A DNA stretch of 64,000 bases from Listeria ilorinensis. Lineage in GTDB: Bacteria; Bacillota; Bacilli; Lactobacillales; Listeriaceae. The notes under the pieces were generated by a model. That model saw only the letters and a program-made list of their open reading frames with translations, had not been told where the DNA came from and made no database searches. This document shows, in pieces, positions 41,778-50,300 of the stretch. The stretch's first letter is position 1. Each line of letters begins with the position of its first letter. Location: NCBI RefSeq assembly GCF_913566895.1, contig NZ_CAJYCN010000013.1:32521-96520 (forward strand). Reading direction: 5' to 3'. The position numbers were made by a program, and so were the translations under genes.

Positions 41778-42230
41778 ATGACAATTCCAGTAGGCCAAGA
41801 GTATATGCAACCTGAAATTGGTATTGGGAAATTAGCGAATTATCAAGGTACCCAAGCTGATAGTGCAGTCGCTGCGGAAACAATTTTGTTCGGTGCACCT
41901 GTTGAATTTAGTGACGGAACAGCGAAGAAGTTAACTGCTAGCGGTTATGTTTATGGCGTAGCTATCGCAAAAGAATTTGTGCCCGAACTAACAGGCGACA
42001 AGGCGGGTTCATATCTTGCAAAAGAGATGGTCCCAGTGCTACGAAAAGGCACTATTAGTGTCCAGGTTGGCGAAGACGTGAAATCAGGTGAAAAAGCAGT
42101 TGTAGACATCAGCAAAGGTACATTTGTTCCAGCCAGCTCAACAGCTTCAAGCAAAAGTGAAATAGTTGGCGTGTTTAAAACCACCGCACAGGCGGATGGA
42201 TTAGCACACCTAGAAATTAACTTGCCCTAA
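41778..42230 (+). CDS. Capsid decoration-like protein
   Basis: 150 aa, Gly/Ala/Val-rich beta pattern (VLRKGTISVQVGEDVKSGEKAVVDIS) as in small capsid-stabilising proteins found before the major capsid gene. The assignment rests on fold pattern and position. Confidence 0.7.
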   Translation: MTIPVGQEYMQPEIGIGKLANYQGTQADSAVAAETILFGAPVEFSDGTAKKLTASGYVYGVAIAKEFVPELTGDKAGSYLAKEMVPVLRKGTISVQVGEDVKSGEKAVVDISKGTFVPASSTASSKSEIVGVFKTTAQADGLAHLEINLP

Positions 42231-42257
42231 TTAAAATGCAAAGAGGAGGAAAAATAA

Positions 42258-43163
42258 ATGCCAAATTCTCATGTACAGGCTCGTCTACAACAACGGGATC
42301 TGGAAGCAATTGATAATGTACTTTATGAACCAAAAGCGGAGGAGTTGACAGCTCGCTCCGTTTTTAATGTGAAAACGGATATTCCGGCAGGAGCAGAAAC
42401 ATATGGATATGATGTTTTAACTCGATCAGGGGCAGCGAAAATTATTGCGAATGGTGCCGACGATCTACCACTTGTAGATGTTGATGTGAAACGTTACTTT
42501 GCCCAAATCTATACTATTGCCCTCGGGTTCAGATATAGCTTGCAGGATATTCGTCAATCACAAATGACAAATCAGCCTGTTGATGCCACAAAGGCCGCTA
42601 CAGTTAGACGTGGTATTGCTGAAAAAGAAAATAAGTTAGCTTGGATTGGTGATCCAAAATATAACATTCAAGGTGTTGCAACTGCTACGGGTATTCAAGT
42701 GGAAGCCGTAGGGAATAACGCCGCAGGGACTTCAACAAAATGGTCAGATAAATCCAGTGAAGAAATTGTCGAAGAGCTTCGCAAGCTTCGGAAACGGATT
42801 ACTGTGTTGCCAGGTTATGGGGATGCCGCGCTAGTATTGGCATTGCCACCAGATCAATACGAAGAATTGAATCGCCGTTATAGCGACTATGACGCAAGAA
42901 CGATTATGAAAGTGATCCAAGATAACAATTGGTTCTCTGCTATTAAACGCGTTGCTGATCTGAAAGGCGCAGGAATTGCTGGTGCAGACTCGTTGCTTAT
43001 TTTCCATAGCGAACGTGAAACAGCGGAATTACTACTGCCAATGGATATTACACGACTCCAAGAAGAATGGAAGTATCCGAATTGGAAAGTGCCTTGTGAA
43101 GAGCGCTTTGGCGGCGCTGTTGTTCGTGCGCCTCATGCTATTCTACGCGGCGATGGAATTTAA
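42258..43163 (+). CDS. Major capsid protein (DUF2184 type)
   Basis: 301 aa. GYDVLTRSGAAKIIANGADDLPLVDVDVKR, the SLQDIRQSQM stretch and IAEKENKLAWIGDPKYNIQGV are typical of the DUF2184/encapsulin-like major capsid group. Strong AGAGGAGG before ATG 42258. Confidence 0.9.
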   Translation: MPNSHVQARLQQRDLEAIDNVLYEPKAEELTARSVFNVKTDIPAGAETYGYDVLTRSGAAKIIANGADDLPLVDVDVKRYFAQIYTIALGFRYSLQDIRQSQMTNQPVDATKAATVRRGIAEKENKLAWIGDPKYNIQGVATATGIQVEAVGNNAAGTSTKWSDKSSEEIVEELRKLRKRITVLPGYGDAALVLALPPDQYEELNRRYSDYDARTIMKVIQDNNWFSAIKRVADLKGAGIAGADSLLIFHSERETAELLLPMDITRLQEEWKYPNWKVPCEERFGGAVVRAPHAILRGDGI

Positions 43164-43177
43164 AGGAGGGGTTATTG

Positions 43178-43552
43178 ATGATTATTCAAAATACAGGTGA
43201 GTACACGTACAACATTGGCGTTAGATTAATTCCTGGCGGCAATCAAATTAAAGATTCTGATGTAAAAGCGTTTCAAGAAGCTGCAAAATTGCCTCTAAAT
43301 AAATCTTTAATTGAGCAAGGGGTTATTGAATTGCCGGAAGGCTTTGAGTCAGAAGTAGCTGATAACATTTCCGAGATTAATCCTTGGCAAAAAGCTGTTG
43401 ATCTCGTCAAAGATACTTATGATCTAGCTGTGCTAGAAGGGTATTTGGAAGATGAAAAAGCTGCTTCAAACCGTAACTCGGTCATAACTGCTATTACAGA
43501 GCAAATTGAGCAGATCAAAAACCCGGCAGAAGACAAACAAGTCGAACGGTAA
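43178..43552 (+). CDS. Head-tail region protein, unknown
   Basis: 124 aa, not recognised; an N-terminal beta part (YTYNIGVRLIPGGNQI) and a helical C-terminus. AAAGGAGGGG precedes ATG 43178 (TTG 43175 also possible). Position between capsid and connector suggests a head completion role. Confidence 0.7.
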   Translation: MIIQNTGEYTYNIGVRLIPGGNQIKDSDVKAFQEAAKLPLNKSLIEQGVIELPEGFESEVADNISEINPWQKAVDLVKDTYDLAVLEGYLEDEKAASNRNSVITAITEQIEQIKNPAEDKQVER

Positions 43553-43563
43553 GGTGATTAATC

Positions 43564-43905
43564 ATGGCAAAAACAACGCCTGAAAAGCTTGTTTTGATGG
43601 CTAAAAAGTTGGCTAGCTTGTCCGAGGATGCGCTGAACATGTTCATTGATGATGCTTATTTGCAAGTTCAAGCCGATAAGTTTCCGGAGTCGATTGAGGA
43701 AGTAGCTAACCGCTACCTAGCAGCTCATTTGGCAACTATGGAAACCATCAACGTTAAATCTGAAGCTGTCAGCTCTCTGAAAAAGGAGTATTACGACAAG
43801 AATGCAGGTTTGGTTGACCTTAGCGCCACAAACTACGGGCAAGAGTATCAACGCCTCGTAATCGAGCACACAGGAGGTCACGGGCCCAGCATGGTGGTGG
43901 TTTGA
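43564..43905 (+). CDS. DUF4054-like head-tail adaptor
   Basis: 113 aa, helical, with AYLQVQADKFPESIEEVANRYLAAHLATM like DUF4054 or gp6-type adaptors that cap the portal. AAGGTGATTAATC before the ATG. Confidence 0.75.
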   Translation: MAKTTPEKLVLMAKKLASLSEDALNMFIDDAYLQVQADKFPESIEEVANRYLAAHLATMETINVKSEAVSSLKKEYYDKNAGLVDLSATNYGQEYQRLVIEHTGGHGPSMVVV

Positions 43906-44501
43906 TGAAAGTCAAAAATGACAAAAGGGTCATGAACAAAGTAATCAAAGAACTTGATCAGCTGGACGCATACTCTTTACAGATCGGAATTTTTAGCGAA
44001 CAAGATTCATTCATTCAAATGGTGGCTGGGGTGCACGAATTTGGGCTTACAATACATCCAAAGGGCAAATACCTCACGATACCGACAAAAGAGGCTGGCG
44101 ACCGCTCTGCGCGTGATATACCGGGTCTGTTCAAACCGAAAGGGAAAAACATTCTTGCTGTCGCAGACAAAAGCGGCAAGTTGACAGTTATGTTTTATCT
44201 AAAGGAAGAGGTCCGAATCCCTGAAAGGTCATTCATCCGCTCCACATTCGACGAGAAATCAAATAAGTGGGGTACTCTTTTTGAAAACTGGATTGATGAT
44301 ATTGTTCAAGGAGAATTGACTGCTGAACAGGTGTATGAACGCCTTGGAAGTGTCATCCAAAGCGATATTCAAATGACTATCCGTAATCTGTATGAGCCAT
44401 CAAATGCTCCGGCTACAGTCAAGCGGAAAGGAACCAATAATCCGCTTATTGATACTGGGAAATTGAGGCAGTCAGTCACTTGGAAGGTGGTTAGAGCATA
44501 A
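43905..44501 (+). CDS. Head-tail connector/neck protein (gp10-like)
   Basis: 198 aa. LQIGIFSEQ..MVAGVHEFGLTIHPKGKYL and RIPERSFIRSTFDEK are typical of the HK97-gp10/minor tail completion family. Its start overlaps the previous stop (TTTGATGA). Confidence 0.78.
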   Translation: MKVKNDKRVMNKVIKELDQLDAYSLQIGIFSEQDSFIQMVAGVHEFGLTIHPKGKYLTIPTKEAGDRSARDIPGLFKPKGKNILAVADKSGKLTVMFYLKEEVRIPERSFIRSTFDEKSNKWGTLFENWIDDIVQGELTAEQVYERLGSVIQSDIQMTIRNLYEPSNAPATVKRKGTNNPLIDTGKLRQSVTWKVVRA

Positions 44502-44884
44502 TGGAAAAGCTAGAATTTGCCGAGTTGCTGGAAAATTTCGGCGTTCCTTTAACTGTTTTTGCGAAAGTAGAAAAGGGCGGCTCATACGTCAAAGGCGAGT
44601 GGGTACCGAATAAGCTGACTGAAAGTGACGGCGTTAAGGTAACAGAGCCGTTTCTTCCAAGCTCACTAGTATCCCAGCTGCCGAACGTGACTGAATACCG
44701 AGCGGCTCAAATTGAGAAGTACGCTATGATTTGGTTCTCTACGCTTGATGTTCCACTAAAAAGCATAGTGAGAAATGAAGCCGGGCAGGAGTTTTCTGTC
44801 GAGGATAAAACATCATTCTTTGATTATTCCGACGTGGCTCAATACGGACTTAAGGCGGTGAGCATCAGTGAGTCAAGGCTATGA
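44501..44884 (+). CDS. Head-tail joining protein, unknown
   Basis: 127 aa, not recognised by sequence. Overlaps the previous stop by one base and the next gene by 17 bp; position fits a neck or stopper protein. Confidence 0.7.
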   Translation: MEKLEFAELLENFGVPLTVFAKVEKGGSYVKGEWVPNKLTESDGVKVTEPFLPSSLVSQLPNVTEYRAAQIEKYAMIWFSTLDVPLKSIVRNEAGQEFSVEDKTSFFDYSDVAQYGLKAVSISESRL

Positions 44885-45338
44885 TTATAGCGAACTGGTT
44901 GAAACACTTATTGAAGCATTTGAAAGCTTCTCTGGTAGGCCGTTGATCGAAAGTTCAACAGCAGGGCAACAACCCGATTATCCATTTTGTCAGTACACTA
45001 TCACTAGTCCGTATAAGCGGATTACGTGGGATATTGTAGATGGTGAGATATTCGAGATTGTTCTGTCGCTAACATGGCGCGGTCTATCCGGTCATGAAGT
45101 GCTTTCGTTAGCCAATAAAACAAACAAGTATTTTCGCTCCCAAGAGGGGCGTATTTTTATGCAAGAAAATGGAGTCACGGTAGTGGATGTACTAAATTCT
45201 GGTTTGCGCGATACGTTCATAAGCATTGAGTACGAACGCATGGCTGGGCTTGATCTGCGTCTGCGAGTCCGTGATTCTTTTGTACAAGAAGTTCAAGAAA
45301 TCGAAGAAATTTCGATTCAAAATGAAGGAGGAATTTAA
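44868..45338 (+). CDS. Tail terminator-like protein (LIC_12616 type)
   Basis: 156 aa. QPDYPFCQYTITSPYKRI and EIVLSLTWRGLSGHEVLSLANKTNKYF resemble the LIC_12616 family of neck/tail-terminator proteins that lie just before the sheath gene. GTG start. Confidence 0.75.
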   Translation: MSQGYDYSELVETLIEAFESFSGRPLIESSTAGQQPDYPFCQYTITSPYKRITWDIVDGEIFEIVLSLTWRGLSGHEVLSLANKTNKYFRSQEGRIFMQENGVTVVDVLNSGLRDTFISIEYERMAGLDLRLRVRDSFVQEVQEIEEISIQNEGGI

Positions 45339-45340
45339 CG

Positions 45341-46336
45341 ATGGCAGAAGCTATTTCAGATGTGCGGATTCACATTGATCTGCTCAAACCAGCTGCAAAA
45401 ACAGGTCTGGGGCAGCCAGCTATTTTTGTGACTGGCGCAGCTTCAAAGTATGAAGAATTCACGTCTATTGACGCATTGGAGGACACATACGCACGCACCA
45501 CGGCTGTTTATCAAAAAGCGGCTGCAATTTTCAAGCAAGAAAATGCACCGTCTAAGGTATCAGTCATTACATTCAAGGAAGGAGAGGCAGGACTTGCTTG
45601 CGAAACGTATTTTGATAAAGCATGGCACTTCGCTTTGTTGGCTGAATACGTAGCAGCAGACGCACTGGCTATCTCAAACTTTATTGAAGAGAAAGGGTTC
45701 AAATTCGCAGTATTCCAAGTAAGCGCGGTGGCAGATGTCACACAGTTTGCTAAAAACGCACGCACAATCGTGTATATTCATCCGCGCGCAGAAGAAAACA
45801 TCGATGCGGCAGTAGTTGGTAACACGTCTTCCCTCAACGTTGGTTCAGTAACGTGGAAATTCCGTCACAACCTTGTGGGGGTTACCGCCAACGACATTAG
45901 TTCTATTGAATTAAAAGCGATTCATGAAGCAGGAGCGCTTGCATATGTTTCTAAAGCGGCAATTCCTCAAACAAGTGAAGGGGTGACAGTCGGCGGCGAG
46001 TATATCGACGCTATTCACGGCGATGACTGGATTAAGGCGAACCTCGAAACTCGGATTCAAACGCTGATGACGAACACCGATAAGATCACTTTTGATCAAA
46101 CAGGTATTGCTCTTCTGCAAAGTGAGGTTAAAACTGTTCTTGAAGAAGCCTACAAGAACGGCATTATTGACACTGACGATGCGACTGGGGAAGGTAATTA
46201 CACAATTACCGCCGCCCAGCGTTCCGATCTAAAAGCAGAAGACATCTCGAAACGGGTCTACAAAGGCCTATCATTCTATTACAAACGTGCTGGCGCAATT
46301 CATGAAGTTGACGTTTACGGCACGATTGAAGTTTAA
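45341..46336 (+). CDS. Tail sheath protein (DUF3383)
   Basis: 331 aa. AISDVRIHIDLLKPAAKTGLGQPAIFV at the N-terminus and a C-terminal IDTDDATGEGNYTITAAQRSDLKAEDISKRVYKGLSFYYKRAGAIHEVDV fit DUF3383, the contractile sheath of many Firmicute myophages. Its presence predicts a contractile tail. AAGGAGG before the ATG. Confidence 0.9.
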   Translation: MAEAISDVRIHIDLLKPAAKTGLGQPAIFVTGAASKYEEFTSIDALEDTYARTTAVYQKAAAIFKQENAPSKVSVITFKEGEAGLACETYFDKAWHFALLAEYVAADALAISNFIEEKGFKFAVFQVSAVADVTQFAKNARTIVYIHPRAEENIDAAVVGNTSSLNVGSVTWKFRHNLVGVTANDISSIELKAIHEAGALAYVSKAAIPQTSEGVTVGGEYIDAIHGDDWIKANLETRIQTLMTNTDKITFDQTGIALLQSEVKTVLEEAYKNGIIDTDDATGEGNYTITAAQRSDLKAEDISKRVYKGLSFYYKRAGAIHEVDVYGTIEV

Positions 46337-46350
46337 AGGAGGGAAACAAA

Positions 46351-46761
46351 TTGGCAAATGAAGTAGTATATGATGTGGTATATGACGCGGCTGATGTGCA
46401 AATCGTTCGTGATACAGTTTCTTTGTTCGGATTTGGCGATTCGGATATGGTAAAAGCCTCACGCGATAATAACCGTGCTGAGGTTAAAGTGGACGCACAA
46501 GGACGAGGATCCATTGCAAAAGTAAATAACAGCTTGGGAACTATTACAGTTACTCTTTCTGCGTCGTCGCCTTGTTATCCGTTTCTAGTGACAGATGCAA
46601 ACGAAGGGAAAGTTGCCCCGTTGCATGTCCAAAACGGGAACGAATATTTCGGAGGCACTGAAGCTTTCATCGAAAAAGACGCTGACGTTGCCTACGGAAA
46701 AGATGTAGGGCAGCGTGATTTCGTTTTCAAAGTACTGGATTACTCACATAAATTCAATTAA
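46351..46761 (+). CDS. Tail tube protein (DUF3277)
   Basis: 136 aa. DAADVQIVRDTVSLFGFGDSDMVKASRDNNRAEVKVDAQG and NSLGTITVTLSASSPC match DUF3277 tubes. TTG start with AAAGGAGGG upstream. Sheath then tube is the standard myovirus order. Confidence 0.9.
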   Translation: MANEVVYDVVYDAADVQIVRDTVSLFGFGDSDMVKASRDNNRAEVKVDAQGRGSIAKVNNSLGTITVTLSASSPCYPFLVTDANEGKVAPLHVQNGNEYFGGTEAFIEKDADVAYGKDVGQRDFVFKVLDYSHKFN

Positions 46762-46763
46762 TA

Positions 46764-46793
46764 GAAAGCGGCCTCTACGGTCGCTTTTTTTAG
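46764..46793 (+). terminator. Attenuator/terminator after the tube gene
   Basis: AAAGCGGCC/GGTCGCTTT stem with a 5-nt loop and a T-run. It may lower expression of downstream tail genes relative to the abundant tube and sheath. Confidence 0.8.
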
Positions 46794-46805
46794 GAGGAAA
46801 ATCAA

Positions 46806-47171
46806 ATGACAGAAACAACTAAAAAAACAACCAACGCAACCAAAAAAGATGTGGCGGCAGCACAGGCAGCTCAAAACATTCCGGCAGAGATAAAAAAACC
46901 GCTAAGCAAATTTGGTAAACAAGAGACGTTTAAAGGACCGGATGGAACTTCTTATACGCTGCAGTTCCCTGGTACTCGTGCGGCTCAGGATATGCTAGAT
47001 GGATCTAAAAACCGCTTTGGCAATGTTGTTTCATCAGCACTTTATGAGGAGCTTTGGAAAGATGTGTTTGTTGAACCAAAAGGCATAAACTGGGATTACT
47101 GGGACGAACACGATGGCTATTCGGAGGTAATGGCACAGGCCGAATCTTTTCTTGCGTCATTGCTTAACTAA
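46806..47171 (+). CDS. Tail assembly chaperone
   Basis: 121 aa. Lys/Thr/Ala-rich N-terminus, then PLSKFGKQETFKGPDGTSYTLQFPGTRAAQDMLD as in XkdN-type chaperones that lie between tube and tape measure. AGGAGG before the ATG. The next small frame overlaps its end and may be joined to it by frameshift. Confidence 0.78.
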   Translation: MTETTKKTTNATKKDVAAAQAAQNIPAEIKKPLSKFGKQETFKGPDGTSYTLQFPGTRAAQDMLDGSKNRFGNVVSSALYEELWKDVFVEPKGINWDYWDEHDGYSEVMAQAESFLASLLN

Positions 47172-47346
47172 TTACCTAAGCAAACGAAAAGCCGAGAAAA
47201 AAGTTGAAGAAGACTATATATACTGGCTTCCGATTATTGCTGGGATAGCTACTCGTGAAGAGGTCGAGATGGCCACTGCCGAGGAGCTATCTATTTTGCA
47301 GGAAGTCTCTATCCAAAAAATTAAATTGACGAGGGGTGGTGTTTGA
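47152..47346 (+). CDS. Second tail-chaperone frame, probably made by frameshift
   Basis: About 64 codons in the +1 frame, from TTG 47152 with no ribosome site of its own. The frame overlaps the previous gene by 20 bp and ends at the tape measure start. Phages commonly make a longer chaperone by slipping into such a frame; here it would need +1 or -2 slippage near TCTTTTCTTGC. Confidence 0.6.
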   Translation: MRHCLTNYLSKRKAEKKVEEDYIYWLPIIAGIATREEVEMATAEELSILQEVSIQKIKLTRGGV

Positions 47347-47347
47347 G

Positions 47348-50300
47348 ATGGCAGGAGCTTTGCGGAAAACCAGCATCGAGATTGGTTGGAAAATTAACCA
47401 TGAAGAACTGACAAAGGCCGACAAAGAAACTGATCGCATAGTTGAAAAAGCTGGACGGATGGAAAAGGAATTCAATCAATCCGCAAAAGCAGTCGATAAC
47501 ACCACCCGCTCTATACATAATCAAGCGGTAGCGGTGAAAAAAACTTCTGCGAACGTCACGGATTTAAATCGTGATGTCAAACAAGCAGACAGCGCTTTTG
47601 ACAGGCTCGGAGCGGCTGGTAAAAGATCGATGAATCAAGTCGATGATTCGACTAATAAAGCAAAAAAGAGTGTTAAGCAACTTGACGATCAGGCAGACAA
47701 AACAGCATCTAACATGAAAGCCAAGTTTACAGCTGCTGCTACCGTGATTGCAGGAGCCGCGGCTACAGGGCTTGGCGCTATGTTTAATTATGCGTCTGAC
47801 ACAAATGAAAGTATCAATAAAGTTGATGTAGCTTTCAAAAATAACGCCGATGAGGTTAAAAAGTGGTCAAAAACCACGCTGGATAACATCGGTTTGGCTC
47901 AAGGGACGGCGTTGGATCTTGCCGCCACTTTCGGCGACATGGGAACTTCCATGGGCTTATCTACCAAAGAAGCGGCAAAAATGTCTACTTCAATGGTTGA
48001 CTTAGCCGGGGACCTAGCATCTTTCAAAAACATTGACATTGATCGGGCTTATACCGCATTAAATGGGGTATTCACAGGCGAAACAGAGGCCTTGAAGTCG
48101 TTAGGTATCGTCATGACACAAACGAACCTCGAACAGTTTGCTTTATCCTCTGGCGCACTGAAAACAGGTCAGAATCAGCTTGAGGCTTCTAAAAATGCAA
48201 TTGCGATGGAAAAGGCTGAAAAGAACCTCAACAAAGCCATAAAAGAGCATGGAAAAGATTCTTTAGAAGCCCGCGATGCTCAAGTCAAATTGCAATCAGC
48301 GCAGGAAAAAGCAAATACCACAGCCCAAGCTTCACTAGACACCTTGTCTCAAGGCGAACTCGTACAGTTGCGTTATAACTATGTTATGGAGACCACGAAG
48401 AACTCTCAAGGTGACTTCGCTCGAACGAGTAAAGAGGCTGCAAACGCCACACGGACGTTTACAGAGGGCGCCAAGGAGCTAGCGTCAAATTTCGGACAAA
48501 AACTAATACCGCTGTTTACCCCTTTAATCAACAAAGCTAATGACTTTGTAAAAGGTATTTCCGATGCTGATCAGACCATGGGCAAACTTGGAGATACGTT
48601 CGGGCCAGTTCTTAAACCTGCTAAAAAGTTATTTGGAGAGGTCGGCGATGTGCTGCAAGATGATGTCATCCCTGCTGTTTCGTCTTTTGTAGAAAATGCG
48701 GGACCGGGTGTAATCGACGGCATGAGCACAGCTGTTGAAACATTTGGTGGCGTGCTCTCAACAGTAGTAGTTCCGCCGATTAAAGCTATTTCTGAATTCG
48801 TGGAAGACAACCCAGACTCAATGAAGCGAATGGGGAAAGCGGCCGCGATTGGTATTTCTGGTTTTGCTGGATTTAAGCTTGTGACAGGTACTATCAATAG
48901 AACAACAAGATCAATTGATAAAATGATTGCTCGGCTCAAATTAATAGGTCCAGCAACTCAAACATCAGCAACACAAGCGACAGCATCAATGACAGCGATA
49001 GATGTAGCGGCGGATTCAGTCGGTCCAAACGTTTTACCAACACGAGGTGGCCGTGGAAAAACGGCTAATCTAAATACGCGAGTCGGGAGAAGTGCTAGTA
49101 AAGCAGGTCTGTTCACAAAAGGAGTGAAGGGCATCGGGAAGCTCGGTAAATTCGGTAAGCTTGCAGGCGCTGTCCCACTCCTTAGCGTGGCTCTTAGTGC
49201 TACTGAATTAATCGGCATGAATAAGGATAACGCTGGCGAAAAAGCGGGCGGCTTCGGTGGATCACTCGGCGGAATGGCCGGGGGAGCTGCAATTGGAACA
49301 GCAATCGCGCCAGGAATTGGAACGGCAATCGGTGGAGCCATAGGCGCATTTGCAGGCTCTGAGTTGGGGAAAAGCCTTGGTAAGAGCCTTCAAAAGAACT
49401 GGCCAAAGTGGGAAGAAAAAATCAAGACTGACTGGAAGGGCTTATCCAAATGGGCAGAAGATCATCCGATCGCAGGGGCTAATGTGAACTTTCTTAATAA
49501 GGCCGGCAAAGCGATTAAAAAAAATTGGGATAATGTCCATAAGGGTGCCAAATTAGCTGTTGAGGAAGTAAAAGGTTACTTTGCAGATCCGCTAAAAATT
49601 GATGTAGGCGGCAAAGGAGTATCAAAAGATTCTGCTGGCAAAGTCAACAGTTATTTAGAAAAAGATCAGCAGATGATGTCAGAATTCGGCACATTTAAAT
49701 TGACTGGAAACGGCATGTCCGAAAAAGACTTTAACAAATCGCAAAAAGGTTATGATAGTCAGGCTGGAAAAATTACTAAAGAATACGACAAAGGTCAAAA
49801 GAAAACAAATAAAAATTTAGACATAATTGAGAACGCAGGCGTGGTTGACGTAGACACTACTCAAACAGCCAGAAATCGCAGTCAGAAAATTACTGATCAA
49901 AACAAAAAAGAAGTTGACAACAACGCCAAAGAACTGAAAAAAATCAACGAAGATATGTACAAAGATCAGCTGACTGTCACAAATAAATACGAGAAGCAAA
50001 TTAATGCCGTCAAAGACAAAGCAAGTAAGGAAAATCGTAGACTTACCAAAGAAGAGCAAAAAGAAATTACTAAACTTGAAGAGCAAGCGGCGAACGAGCG
50101 CAAAGCGATTTACCAAAAAAATGAGCCTAAAATAACCGAATTGCAGCAAAAACAGCAGAAAAAAGCAGTCAATGCAATGACTAAATCAGAAAAAGAACAA
50201 AAAATGATTCTAGGCAAACTGACAGATACGAACGAAAAAATGACTACTAAACAAGCTGCTGATACGGTTAAGAGTTCTAAAAAGGCTAAAGATAGCGCGA

